From the NCBI GenBank assembly GCA_903837525.1, contig CAILUU010000055.1, forward strand, positions 54,380 through 118,379: a stretch of 64,000 nt of DNA, read 5' to 3'. The stretch comes from an uncultured Bacteroidota bacterium. Lineage in GTDB: Bacteria; Bacteroidota; Bacteroidia; Chitinophagales; Chitinophagaceae. The position numbers were made by a program, and so were the translations under genes. The notes beneath the pieces were generated by a model, which ran no database searches, was not told the origin of the DNA, and saw only the letters and a program-made list of their open reading frames with translations. Below, piece after piece: positions 37,401 through 47,076 of this stretch; the stretch's first letter is position 1, and each line of letters starts with the position of its first letter.

Positions 37401-38039
37401 ACAGGTTTGGCAGCTTCAGGTTCTGACCCTTACGATGTTGCTACTATAATAAATGCTTTTGGAGCAAATATAGAAGCTCCCATTATTATAGGAAATTTAG
37501 GTTCAATATTGTCTGTTCAAAAATCTATACAGTTAACTGCAGTAAACCAAAATAATATCGTTAAATTAAATTGGACTACCACTAACATAGCTACGGTTAA
37601 GCAATTTATTATAGAATATTCTACTAACGGTATTAATTATTTTCCGTTATCTACAAAAAATTCTAGTACGTTTAGTTTTGTAGATGATAGACCACTTAAC
37701 CAAAAAAATTATTATAGAATAAAAGGGATTGGTTTAAACAACTTAATTGTTTACTCTAATATAATATCTATAAACAGTAATAGTTTAACATCGGTTTTTT
37801 TAACTCCATCTAGTACAACTTCTTCAATAACACTTAATGCAAATAGTAATAAGCAACAAATTGTTCAACTTGTATTGGTAGATGCTGTTGGCAAACAACT
37901 AGAACAACAAACTACTCCATTAGTAATTGGGCAAAACAGAATTTTAAAAAATGTTGCTTACTTAAGTAAGGGCATATATTATATGGTGGTTTACTACAGC
38001 AATGGCGATAAATCAACTTTACGATTTATAAAAATGTAG
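34494..38039 (+). CDS. large secreted protein with lectin-like N-terminus and T9SS type A C-terminal sorting domain
   Basis: MKKIYLFCIFFVVIKTLFGQ signal; C-terminus LVLVDAVGKQLEQQTTPLVIGQNRILKNVAYLSKGIYYMVVYYSNGDKSTLRFIKM. Confidence 0.8.
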   Translation: MKKIYLFCIFFVVIKTLFGQIVFTNNFNTSTGATYSTTPGGIGTSTVWNFNRSGVDFGTRIDGGILDCTNDGSGATSNVIGWVFSHTSTSSFTTPFNTTLNANTSKITWTFNMRQIRTDPAGFVVGSYGVAFILAGSASTGATAGSGYAVALGQSGTTDPIRLIKYNNGVQGTITNIITSNTLGLSDFGAEYLSIKITYIPSTDTWELFVRNDGTTAFADPATGVLISQGTAVDNTFTSQVLGFMGGYWQGTTADTQTAFFDNINVSLASTNSANSDIIADGAFSAPTNINYSLYQGTVLTLANSVEIARFTIRDGGGVADADGVGTTLNSISFSLSNSANIRRVAIMDGTTQLQEVAGAATINFTGLNIVAADDGSKNFSLRVIFVNNVTDNQQYQFTITSVTADVAGSQFAASNAGGATSSIAGDNNRIEVIADGLSYVANTFSPTGNGVAMAPAVQVAGIDTLNFGGNLYTNVDADFNQDIAITSTGTLTGTPVILSPTAGIAAFTTLTHTINGTALTLTAKRNTTNDWDAVSNPFDIINSSNTTDYFRSVQNGNWNNPTTWESSPDNIGWQASTLTPNSLANTITIRNTDTVTITTNTDADQLSIENGGKLIQNNTPIFTINNGTAPYDMTVEIGGTFEMNGRQPVGAGSIIIAGGGRIRVASNPSPSEGDDFAFGNVGGVASVTFLSASFYDWATTTTPSWSNRTYFTSGNNTYFTFLVTPGFSLGGNSPTVINGTLVANDTITIANTGAKTFVNGIINAALIDASLATGGSLNITGTGAALGDTGTILLPPAGLNIGASTVIGCTTNPATPTKTINGNVNFSVNSYLFLTDTDLTITGNITGANSTAFFITNGLSNAGKLFRPNIGATPVTFPIGFSTGTYNPVTISNASNLTYGVRVSNVINPPIIDDSRVVNRTWVIIPSATPAGPVNVIFNYAGTHANPGFNYGLDVEVGLYTSVWNVIQTGLAASGSDPYDVATIINAFGANIEAPIIIGNLGSILSVQKSIQLTAVNQNNIVKLNWTTTNIATVKQFIIEYSTNGINYFPLSTKNSSTFSFVDDRPLNQKNYYRIKGIGLNNLIVYSNIISINSNSLTSVFLTPSSTTSSITLNANSNKQQIVQLVLVDAVGKQLEQQTTPLVIGQNRILKNVAYLSKGIYYMVVYYSNGDKSTLRFIKM

Positions 38040-38060
38040 CTATCTAAGTACATACCTCGA

Positions 38061-38095
38061 AAACCACAAGGTGCTTAAGCCTTGTGGTTTTTTTA
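38061..38095 (+). terminator. intrinsic terminator after T9SS substrate
   Basis: AAACCACAAGG/CCTTGTGGTTT 11-bp perfect stem plus T-run. Confidence 0.85.
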
Positions 38096-38140
38096 TTTAT
38101 ATACCCTTTTAGTTTAAATTGCATCAATTTTATACCAACG

Positions 38141-38863
38141 ATGTACAGTATTTGTAAAAAAGAGTTACGACAGTTTTTTAGTGGGCTTACAGGATATATC
38201 GCCATCATTTTATTTTTGGTGGTTAATGGGCTATTCCTTTTTGTATTAAAGGATAGTAATATTTTTGATTTTGGGTATGCAAGCCTAGATAAATTTTTTG
38301 AATTAGCTCCTTGGATTTTACTTTTTTTATTACCTGCACTTACTATGCGTTCCCTTTCCGACGAATTTAAAGGTGGAACGTTTGAAATATTAAAAACAAA
38401 ACCTATCACATTAGTGCAAATTGTTTTAGGTAAATATTTTGCTATACTAGTTATTCTTCTTTTTGTTATTTTACCCACATTGGTTTACATAATTGCTATA
38501 AAAGCGTTAAGCACACAGGGGGGAATAGATGGCGGAGGAATTTTAGGAAGTTACATTGGTTTGTTTTTTTTAGGTGCTGTGTTTGCAGCTATAAGCCTTT
38601 GTTGCAGCGGCTTTACCAACAATGCAGTTGTAGCTTTTTTAATTAGTGTGTTTGGTTGCATTATTTTATATTTTGGTTTTAATGCCTTAAGTAAATTGCC
38701 TCTTTTTGAAAATGGAGTAGATTATTATGTAGAAATGTTAGGGATAGATTTTCATTATAGTAGTATAAGTAGAGGTGTGTTTGATAGTAGAGATGTAGTT
38801 TATTTTTTTAGTATGATTTTTCTATTTTTATTGGTAACCGTTAAAACGTTGAGCAAAAAATAA
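38141..38863 (+). CDS. gldF: gliding-motility-type ABC transporter permease GldF
   Basis: MYSICKKELRQFFSGLTGYIAIILFLVVNGLFLFVL, LTMRSLSDEFKGGTFEILKTKPI. Confidence 0.9.
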   Translation: MYSICKKELRQFFSGLTGYIAIILFLVVNGLFLFVLKDSNIFDFGYASLDKFFELAPWILLFLLPALTMRSLSDEFKGGTFEILKTKPITLVQIVLGKYFAILVILLFVILPTLVYIIAIKALSTQGGIDGGGILGSYIGLFFLGAVFAAISLCCSGFTNNAVVAFLISVFGCIILYFGFNALSKLPLFENGVDYYVEMLGIDFHYSSISRGVFDSRDVVYFFSMIFLFLLVTVKTLSKK

Positions 38864-40585
38864 ATGGCATTATTAAATAAAATTTGGAAAAGTAAATTTT
38901 GGTTACCCATAACAATTGCAGCAATGGTGGCTATTAATTGGCTGGCATCAATTTATCATACTAGACTAGATTTTACGAATGAAAAACGTTTTACCCTATC
39001 TTCTCCTACAAAAAAAATAGTAAAACAATTGGATGATGTGGTATTGATTGATGTTTTTTTAAAAGGAGAATTTCCAAGTGGCTTTAAAAAGTTAGCCAAT
39101 AGTACTGCAGAAATTTTACAAGAGTTTAAAGAAATTGGGGGAAAAAACATTCAATATAATTTCATTAGTCCTGATGATGAACTTGAAGGAACAAACATAA
39201 AATGGGGCGATACGTTAACAGCCTCTGGCCTTTACCCTATAAATTTAAAATCTCAACTTAAAGCTGGGGAGCAGCAACAATTGGTTTATCCAGTAGCATT
39301 GGTGCATTACAAACAAAATAGTTTACCCGTTGTATTGTTTGAGCAAAAAGGAATGGACGTAAAAAAATCATATGCCGATGCTATGAAAGATTTGAATAGT
39401 GCAGAAGCATTAATGGAATTTAAATTTGCCGATGCAATTTATAAAGCATCGCAAACTACAAAGCCTATGATTGCTTATGTAATAGGAAATGGGGAGCCAC
39501 AAGATGTACGAATTTACGATTTAGCAGAAAACACATTAAGCCAAGATTATAATTTACAACAATTTAATTTAGCTACATTACCCTTAATACCCGATACATT
39601 TAAACTTTTATTGTTAGTAAAACCAACTGAAAAATTTAGCGACGACGAAAAATTAAAGATTGATCAATTTGTAATGAGAGGTGGAAAGGTAATTATGTTT
39701 TTAGATAAGCTTAATGCTGAAATGGACAGTCTTCGCATTAAAAATAAAGTAATTGCTTACGATAGGGGGTTAGAATTGAATGATTTATTATTTAAATACG
39801 GAGTTAGAGTTAATAATGATTTAGTAATGGATTTGCAATGCGATTTTTTACCTTTTGATGTAAATGGTAACGGGCAGTTCGATTTTTTACATTGGAATTA
39901 TTTTCCACTTTTCGAATCAAAATCGAATCATGTAATTAATAAAAATTTAGGTTTAGTAAGCGGACGATTTGTAAACTCAATAGATACTATTGAGGTAGAA
40001 GGAATTAAAAAAACAATTTTATTAAGTTCATCATCTAATGCTAAAACTATTGCCACACCTGCATTAATAAGCGGTAAAGAAAATAGTAACGAACCCGAGA
40101 GCGATAAATTTAAAAAAGCAAATATTCCAGTGGCTGTATTGTTAGAAGGAAAATTTACTTCTCTTTTTAAAAATAGAGTATCACAAGCCATTACCGATAG
40201 TTTGGAGCAGTATGGAGTATCATTTATGCAAGAGTGTATTTCCGATAATAAAATAATTGTAGTGGCAGATGGTGATATGGTTTTAAATAGTATATCAAAA
40301 AACGAGCCCTTACCAATGGGTGTAAATCCGCTAACGGTTGGGTCGCAATATCAATATCAATTTGCAAACGCCACTTTTTTACAAAACTGTTTAGATTATT
40401 TATTAAATCCCTCAAACCTGTCCGAGGCAAAAGCCAAAGATTATACGTTACGATTATTAGATAGTAAAAAAGTAACTGCTAACAAAACGATATGGCAATT
40501 AATAACGATAGCCTTACCAATTGCATTAGTCATTTTATTTGCATTTATTTTTCAATGGTTACATAAAAGAAAACATACGATTTAA
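38864..40585 (+). CDS. gldG: gliding-motility-associated ABC transporter substrate-binding protein GldG
   Basis: RLDFTNEKRFTLSSPTKKIVKQLDDVVLIDVFLKGEFPSGFKKLANSTAEILQEF; C-terminal TM; adjacent to gldF. Confidence 0.9.
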   Translation: MALLNKIWKSKFWLPITIAAMVAINWLASIYHTRLDFTNEKRFTLSSPTKKIVKQLDDVVLIDVFLKGEFPSGFKKLANSTAEILQEFKEIGGKNIQYNFISPDDELEGTNIKWGDTLTASGLYPINLKSQLKAGEQQQLVYPVALVHYKQNSLPVVLFEQKGMDVKKSYADAMKDLNSAEALMEFKFADAIYKASQTTKPMIAYVIGNGEPQDVRIYDLAENTLSQDYNLQQFNLATLPLIPDTFKLLLLVKPTEKFSDDEKLKIDQFVMRGGKVIMFLDKLNAEMDSLRIKNKVIAYDRGLELNDLLFKYGVRVNNDLVMDLQCDFLPFDVNGNGQFDFLHWNYFPLFESKSNHVINKNLGLVSGRFVNSIDTIEVEGIKKTILLSSSSNAKTIATPALISGKENSNEPESDKFKKANIPVAVLLEGKFTSLFKNRVSQAITDSLEQYGVSFMQECISDNKIIVVADGDMVLNSISKNEPLPMGVNPLTVGSQYQYQFANATFLQNCLDYLLNPSNLSEAKAKDYTLRLLDSKKVTANKTIWQLITIALPIALVILFAFIFQWLHKRKHTI

Positions 40586-40591
40586 CTTAAA

Positions 40592-41578
40592 ATGGATAAA
40601 ACTCAACTCACTTATATTGTTTTTGCTGCAGTAATTTGTATTGCATTAGTTTTTGATTTAGGGTTACTTAGCAAAAAAAACACAACCATAAGTTTAAAAG
40701 CGGCATTGTTGCAAACTATTTTTTGGGTTGCCCTTTCCTTTGCATTCTGTGGGTTTATTTGGTACGAAAATATTGATGGAAATGGCAAGCAAGATGCTAT
40801 TTCTTTTATATCTGCTTATCTACTAGAGTGGTCACTCTCTATTGATAATATTTTTGTGTTCATTATAATTTTCAACTTTTTTAAAGTAAAGGAAAATAGT
40901 TATAGCAGGGTTTTATTGCTAGGTATTTTAATGGCCATAGTATTTCGTATTTTATTTATTGCAATTGGTAGCGCCGCAGTTGCTAAATACGATTGGATAA
41001 TGTATGTATTCGGTATTTTTTTGGCCTATACGGGTATAAAAATGTTTGCTGCAGGCGATGAAGAAGAATTTGATCCGGGAACTAACTGGGCATTCAAATT
41101 TATGCGTAAGTATATGCGTACAACAGATGAGGAACCTAATGGACGCTTTATTATTAACAAAGGCAACAAAGCATTTTTTACAAAACTAAGTATGGTTGTA
41201 TTAATGCTAGGTTTAATAGATATTGTTTTTGCAGTAGATTCTATTCCAGCGGTATTTTCTATTATACCCGACCCTAGCAAAAAATTATTAATTTATTCTA
41301 GCAATATTTTTGCAGTATTAGGTTTGCGTAGTTTGTTCTTTTTATTAAGAGGAGCTGCAAGTAAGTTTGATTATTTACAACAGGGTATAGCCATTGTATT
41401 GTTATTTATTGGGTTAAAAATGTTGTTACCGTTATTAAAATTTGCTGGTGTAAATGAGCATTATTTACACTTACCCGTTTGGATTTCTTTATTAATGATT
41501 TTAGTTTGTATTAGCGGTTCAATTTTTTATTCTATTTATCACAAGCGCAAGGGCATACCAAACGATGTAGTTGAATAA
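40592..41578 (+). CDS. TerC/Alx family integral membrane protein
   Basis: LLEWSLSIDNIFVFIIIF, VDSIPAVFSI, SSNIFAVLGLRSLFFLL. Confidence 0.94.
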   Translation: MDKTQLTYIVFAAVICIALVFDLGLLSKKNTTISLKAALLQTIFWVALSFAFCGFIWYENIDGNGKQDAISFISAYLLEWSLSIDNIFVFIIIFNFFKVKENSYSRVLLLGILMAIVFRILFIAIGSAAVAKYDWIMYVFGIFLAYTGIKMFAAGDEEEFDPGTNWAFKFMRKYMRTTDEEPNGRFIINKGNKAFFTKLSMVVLMLGLIDIVFAVDSIPAVFSIIPDPSKKLLIYSSNIFAVLGLRSLFFLLRGAASKFDYLQQGIAIVLLFIGLKMLLPLLKFAGVNEHYLHLPVWISLLMILVCISGSIFYSIYHKRKGIPNDVVE

Positions 41579-44040
41579 TGTATACCATCTTTAACATAGC
41601 CACAGTTATTAATGCAACCTTTATACAAAAAGGTAACGATACCGCTATAGAACATTTATTAATTGACAGTAGAAGATTACTCTTTCCTCGTGCTTCTTTA
41701 TTTTTTGCTATTGCAACGCCACAAAGAAATGCTGCTACGTTTATTGAGGAACTATACCAAAAAGGGGTACGTAATTTTATAGTAGATGCATCTTATACTG
41801 CTCATCAAAGTTTTAATGAGGCAACAATTTTACAAGTGCCTAATGTGGTAGATGCATTGCAGCAAATAACAGCTTACCATCGTAATCAATTTACTTATCC
41901 GGTAATTGGTATTACGGGTAGCAATGGAAAAACGATTGTAAAAGAATGGTTGTACCAACTGTTACAAAATAAGTATACTATTGTACGCAGCCCCAAAAGT
42001 TATAACTCACAAATTGGCGTGCCACTAAGTGTATGGCAAATGAGTACAGTACATAACTTGGCCATTTTTGAGGCAGGTATTTCTATGCCTCATGAAATGG
42101 ATAAACTTCAAAAAGTAATACAACCAACTATTGGAATATTTACTAGCATAGGCGATGCACATAACGAAGGGTTTGCGGATGTAGTACAAAAAATTGATGA
42201 AAAATCAAAACTATTTTTAGGCTGTACCTCTATTATTTATTCTAAAGATAGTATAGGCGTAGCACAAGCTATAGAAGGAAAATTCACTACCTGTCATTTA
42301 TTTAGTTGGAGTAAAAATGAAGATGCAACTTTACGAATAACCGCTATTCAAATACAACATTTTAATACCGTAATTAAAGGCGTTTATAAAGGAATAAAAG
42401 TAAGTATAGCTGTACCATTTACTAACGATGCGGCCATTGAAAACGCCATTACCTGTTGGTGTGTATTATTACATTTAGGTATTGATGATGAAACTATTTC
42501 GGCAAAAATGTTAGAGCTACGTTCGGTGGAAATGCGTTTAGAGCTAAAGCAAGGTATAAATAATTGTAGTGTAATAAATGATAGTTATAGTGCAGATATA
42601 AATTCGTTAACCATTGCATTAGATTTTTTACAGCAGCAACAGCAACATCAAAAGCGTACGGTAATATTAAGCGATATTTTACAGTCTGGTAAAAAAAATG
42701 CAGCGTTATATGCTGACGTTGCAGCAATTTTGCAACAAAAAAATATTAATCGCTTTATAGGGGTTGGTCCAGAAATATCTAAACAAAAAAATGCATTTAG
42801 TGGCATTGCCGATGTTCGCTTTTTTGCTAGCACAAACGATTTTAAACAAAACTTTTATGCCCTACATTTTAATAACGAAACTATTTTATTAAAAGGGGCA
42901 AGAGTTTTTGAGTTTGAACAACTTAGTCATTTGCTTGAGCAAAAAGTACATCAAACTATTTTAGAAATTAACTTAAATGCCATTGCTCATAATTTAAAAA
43001 TATACAAACAGCAACTAAACCCAGGGGTTAAGCTAATGGCTATGGTTAAAGCGTTTAGTTACGGAAATGGAGGGTTCGAAATTGCCAATCTATTACAATT
43101 TCATAAGGTGGATTATTTGACTGTTGCATACGCAGATGAGGGTGTAGAGCTACGCAAAGCTGGCATTACCTTGCCCATAATGGTTATGAATGTTGAAGAT
43201 GCTACGTTTGATGTATTGGTACAACATAATTTAGAGCCTGAGTTATTTTCATTTGAACTTTTTTATAGCTTCGATAATTACTTACAACAAGGTGGTATTA
43301 CAAACTTTCCGGTTCACATAAAAATAGATACTGGTATGAAACGGTTGGGGTTTGAACTATACGAAATAGAAACCCTTTGTACAAAAATCAAAGAAACAAC
43401 ATCCTTTAAAATACAATCTGTTTTTTCTCATTTAGCAGCAAGCGATGCTGCAGAGCATGATGATTTTACACAACAGCAAGCAATCATTTTTAACGAGGCT
43501 TGTGCTCAATTACAACACGTTATTTCGTACTCATTTATTAAACATATAGCAAATACAAGTGCCATACACAGGCATAATGAGTTGCAATACAATATGGTAA
43601 GGCTAGGTATTGGTTTATATGGCGTAGATAATTTTTTGCAAACACAATTAAAAAATGTGACTACATTAAAAACGACCATATCTCAATTAAAAAAAATAAA
43701 AAAGGGCGAAAGTGTTGGCTACAGCCGTAAAGGAATAACCACCACTGATGCAACTATTGCTACCGTTTGTATTGGTTATGCAGACGGTTACCCCAGAGCC
43801 TTAAGCAATGGCAAAGGCAGCATGTTAGTTAATGGTAAATTAGCTCCTGTAATTGGTAACGTGTGTATGGATATGACGATGCTTGATGTTACGGGTATTG
43901 AGGTTAAAGAAGGAGGGGATGTAATTGTATTTGGAGAAGATTTACCCGTAAATAATTTAGCCCGTTGTGCAGATACTATTGCCTACGAAATTTTAACAGG
44001 TATATCGCAACGAGTGAAGAGGGTTTATTTTGAGGAATAA
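41578..44040 (+). CDS. murF-alr: bifunctional MurF ligase / alanine racemase fusion
   Basis: MurF part GITGSNGKTIVKEWLYQLL; Alr part LEINLNAIAHNLKIYKQQLNPGVKLMAMVKAFSYGNG ... VCMDMTMLDVTG; start overlaps the TerC stop. Confidence 0.95.
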   Translation: MYTIFNIATVINATFIQKGNDTAIEHLLIDSRRLLFPRASLFFAIATPQRNAATFIEELYQKGVRNFIVDASYTAHQSFNEATILQVPNVVDALQQITAYHRNQFTYPVIGITGSNGKTIVKEWLYQLLQNKYTIVRSPKSYNSQIGVPLSVWQMSTVHNLAIFEAGISMPHEMDKLQKVIQPTIGIFTSIGDAHNEGFADVVQKIDEKSKLFLGCTSIIYSKDSIGVAQAIEGKFTTCHLFSWSKNEDATLRITAIQIQHFNTVIKGVYKGIKVSIAVPFTNDAAIENAITCWCVLLHLGIDDETISAKMLELRSVEMRLELKQGINNCSVINDSYSADINSLTIALDFLQQQQQHQKRTVILSDILQSGKKNAALYADVAAILQQKNINRFIGVGPEISKQKNAFSGIADVRFFASTNDFKQNFYALHFNNETILLKGARVFEFEQLSHLLEQKVHQTILEINLNAIAHNLKIYKQQLNPGVKLMAMVKAFSYGNGGFEIANLLQFHKVDYLTVAYADEGVELRKAGITLPIMVMNVEDATFDVLVQHNLEPELFSFELFYSFDNYLQQGGITNFPVHIKIDTGMKRLGFELYEIETLCTKIKETTSFKIQSVFSHLAASDAAEHDDFTQQQAIIFNEACAQLQHVISYSFIKHIANTSAIHRHNELQYNMVRLGIGLYGVDNFLQTQLKNVTTLKTTISQLKKIKKGESVGYSRKGITTTDATIATVCIGYADGYPRALSNGKGSMLVNGKLAPVIGNVCMDMTMLDVTGIEVKEGGDVIVFGEDLPVNNLARCADTIAYEILTGISQRVKRVYFEE

Positions 44041-44105
44041 ATAGGCTGTAAATATTTAAATTATATACATTAATACTTCAAATTCATCAAAAGCCTAATT
44101 CCCAC

Positions 44106-44113
44106 TATCTTTG
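44106..44113 (+). promoter_or_regulatory. TAnnTTTG -7-like element (TATCTTTG) 6 nt before lspA ATG
   Basis: TATCTTTGtccattATG. Confidence 0.6.
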
Positions 44114-44119
44114 TCCATT

Positions 44120-44815
44120 ATGAAACGTATAAACGTAACACTACTTGTTTTATTAATTCTTTTTGCCGACCAAGCCTTAAAAATTTGGGTAAAAACGAGT
44201 TTTAATTTACACGAAAACAGGCAAATGCTAGGGAGCGGTGCACAATTATACTTTGTAGAAAATATGGGCATGGCTTATGGCTGGAGTTTTGGTGGTAATT
44301 GGGGTAAATTGGCTTTAACCGTATTTAGAATGGTGGCTGTAGTTTTTGGCACCTGGTATATTGGTAGAATAATTGCAGAGAAATATCATAAAGGCTTTAT
44401 TATTTGTGCTGCATTAATTTATGCTGGGGCAATTGGTAATTTATTGGATAGCATGTTTTACGGAATTATTTTTGATAAAGGCATGTTGCTAGATAATGCT
44501 ACAAATGGCTACATTTATTATGATGGGGTGGCAAAAATTGGAGGCAAAGGATATGCATCTTTTTTGTATGGTAATGTGGTAGATATGTTGTATTTCCCTA
44601 TCATAAAAGGGCATTATCCAAAATGGTTTCCCTTTAAAGCTGGAGAGTACTTCGAATTTTTTAGGCCCATTTTTAACATTGCCGACGCATCCATTTCTAC
44701 AGGAGTAATCTCTATACTAGTGTTTCAACGCAGGTTTTTTAAAAAGAAAGAAGCTATCACCAACTCCACCGTAGAAACTAAGGCATTGGTTAATGATGAA
44801 AGCCAGATATCGTAA
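44120..44815 (+). CDS. lspA: lipoprotein signal peptidase (signal peptidase II)
   Basis: LLILFADQALKIWVKTSF, FVENMGMAYGW, AGAIGNLLDSMFYG, NIADASISTGVI. Confidence 0.9.
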   Translation: MKRINVTLLVLLILFADQALKIWVKTSFNLHENRQMLGSGAQLYFVENMGMAYGWSFGGNWGKLALTVFRMVAVVFGTWYIGRIIAEKYHKGFIICAALIYAGAIGNLLDSMFYGIIFDKGMLLDNATNGYIYYDGVAKIGGKGYASFLYGNVVDMLYFPIIKGHYPKWFPFKAGEYFEFFRPIFNIADASISTGVISILVFQRRFFKKKEAITNSTVETKALVNDESQIS

Positions 44816-44879
44816 TTGCAAAATTGATGCTTTGTATCGGTATAAAAGTTGTAAATTTAGCCACTATAAAATAGTTTTC

Positions 44880-46229
44880 ATGAAGCGTTTATTTGCCTAT
44901 TTTTTTATTGTACTAGTTGTTGTTTTTTTTGCAGCTTGCCAAAAAGAATTACAATTTGATGCAATACCAGATGATGGTTTAGCTTTGGGTACATTAAAGA
45001 GTTCATCGGATAATTGTTTACCTAGTAGTGTAAGCGGAGATTATACAAAAGATACTATACTAAAATCAACCAACTTTGTAGAAGTCACTATTGATGTTAC
45101 TAAAATCGGTAATTATACCATTAAAACCGATACCATTTCAGGTATGTCATTCAGTGCTATTGGCACTGTAAATGCATTAGGTTTAAACATAGTAAAACTT
45201 ATTGGGGTTGGTACCCCAACAAGTATAGGTACAAAAATATTTACAGTAAAATTTGGTACTAGTATATGCAGAATATTTGTACCTGTTGTAAGTGGCGCAA
45301 ACCCAAATTCAATTTATACCCTTGGCGGTGCACCCGGTAATTGCTCTGGTGTAACTACTGGTTTAGGCATATATACTGCCGGTACAACTGTAGGCGCAAC
45401 ACATACGGTTACCCTTAGTGCAACAGTAACAAATCCTGGAATTTATACGCTAAATACAGGGGCTTCAATTAATGGGTTATCCTTTTCTGGTACAGGAAGT
45501 TTTGCAGCCAATGGCACTTTTCCAGTGGTTTTAACTGCTATTGGTACGCCAGCTGTTGCAGGTTCATTTAATTATACGGCTAGCAATGGTACATCTAGTT
45601 GTACATTTACTATTACCGTAATTGCTGCACCACCTACACCTAATTTAGATTATATACCACAAACCAGTTTTACCAATTGGACTACTAGGCTGGTTGGCGG
45701 TACCCCAGCAGATACCACTTTTATACAAGTAAGTGCAAACTCAAGAACATTTGGCACAAATACGTATAAAATTTTCGAACGAAAAGTTTTAGGCAACCCA
45801 ACAGATTCATTTTTTAATAGAAAAAATGGTGGATTATATTATCAATACATAGACGGTAATTTAGGCGTGTTAGATAACTCCGTTAATAAAGAATATTTAG
45901 TGTTAGATTCTACTAAGCTTGTTGCACAAAATTGGACGAGTAATAATTTAGGACCAAATTCGGCAATGGGATTTATTATCACAGATATTAGAATAAAAGC
46001 TACCATAATAGCAAAAGGAGCAACATTTACAGTTAATGGTATTACATATACTAATGTAATTGAAGTTGATTATGCTTACGAAGTAACCATTCTTGGGTTA
46101 GGTAATTTGCCCATAGCTAATGAAACAAGACGCTTTGCAAAAGGCATTGGTGTAATCTATTCAAGTATTCAAAATTTAATAGCTCCTGCCATTATCCAAA
46201 ATGAATTAACTCGGTCACAAATATTTTAA
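44880..46229 (+). CDS. lipoprotein with two ~90-aa beta-sandwich-like modules and a unique C-terminal domain
   Basis: Lipobox VVVFFAACQK; modules at GDYTKDTILK...CRIFVPVV and GIYTAGTTVG...CTFTITVI. Confidence 0.7.
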   Translation: MKRLFAYFFIVLVVVFFAACQKELQFDAIPDDGLALGTLKSSSDNCLPSSVSGDYTKDTILKSTNFVEVTIDVTKIGNYTIKTDTISGMSFSAIGTVNALGLNIVKLIGVGTPTSIGTKIFTVKFGTSICRIFVPVVSGANPNSIYTLGGAPGNCSGVTTGLGIYTAGTTVGATHTVTLSATVTNPGIYTLNTGASINGLSFSGTGSFAANGTFPVVLTAIGTPAVAGSFNYTASNGTSSCTFTITVIAAPPTPNLDYIPQTSFTNWTTRLVGGTPADTTFIQVSANSRTFGTNTYKIFERKVLGNPTDSFFNRKNGGLYYQYIDGNLGVLDNSVNKEYLVLDSTKLVAQNWTSNNLGPNSAMGFIITDIRIKATIIAKGATFTVNGITYTNVIEVDYAYEVTILGLGNLPIANETRRFAKGIGVIYSSIQNLIAPAIIQNELTRSQIF

Positions 46230-46253
46230 TAGAAAATTATCTAAAAAATAAAT

Positions 46254-46994
46254 ATGAAGAATTTCTTTTTTATTGCCCTTGTTTTAAGTGCTACTCTCTT
46301 TTTTAGTTGTACAAAAGATGATGTTGATGAAAACGCACTATCAAGTGGCAATTTAACCACCGACTCTATTGGCGGTTGTAAGCAAATTTTAATACATGGC
46401 AATTATGAAAAAGATTCAGCATTAACTGCCGATAATTATTTAGATGTAAGTGTAAATATAAAAGCTGCTGGTACCTATACTATACAAACAAATACGGTAA
46501 ATGGCATGTCGTTTAAAGGTACAGGCCGTTTGGGTTATGGTGGAGGCAATACCGTACGTTTGTACGGATCGGGGAAGCCTTTATTAAATGGATTATTTCC
46601 GTTTAGAGTAACCTATGGTGGTAGCCTTTGTATAGCTAATATTAGCATTGGCGGCGGCGGTGGGGCCAATGCAATTTTTTCAATGGGTGGTGCACCTAAT
46701 ACTTGTAGTGGGTTTAATAGCAGTGGCATATACCAAGCTGGGCAAATAATACTAGCTGGCGTAAACTATGTAGTAGCCAATGTAAATGTAACTTCAATAG
46801 GCACATACCAAATAAGAACCACACCAATAAATGGGGTAACTTTTTCAACAGGTGCAACATTAAATACCTTTACTTCGTTAGGTGTACAAAGCGTTATACT
46901 TTTTGCAAGCGGTACACCTATAGCAAGCGGAAATTTTAATTATATACTAAACAGCCCAAATACCAATTGTAGATTTACCATTACCTATTTATAA
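46254..46994 (+). CDS. lipoprotein paralog with the same two modules, no C-terminal domain
   Basis: Lipobox SATLFFSCTK; GNYEKDSALT... and GIYQAGQIIL...CRFTITYL. Confidence 0.7.
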   Translation: MKNFFFIALVLSATLFFSCTKDDVDENALSSGNLTTDSIGGCKQILIHGNYEKDSALTADNYLDVSVNIKAAGTYTIQTNTVNGMSFKGTGRLGYGGGNTVRLYGSGKPLLNGLFPFRVTYGGSLCIANISIGGGGGANAIFSMGGAPNTCSGFNSSGIYQAGQIILAGVNYVVANVNVTSIGTYQIRTTPINGVTFSTGATLNTFTSLGVQSVILFASGTPIASGNFNYILNSPNTNCRFTITYL

Positions 46995-47076
46995 AATTGG
47001 CAAATGTTTTGCATTATTAAATGGGTTAAAATAATAATAATAAATACTTTTAGGCGTAAAATCTTTTGAAAAAGAA

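Noticed and set aside
42630-42660. CAG/CAA microsatellite in murF-alr
   Set aside because: Encodes a short Q-rich linker (LQQQQQHQKR); 3-nt period, not part of the heptad family.
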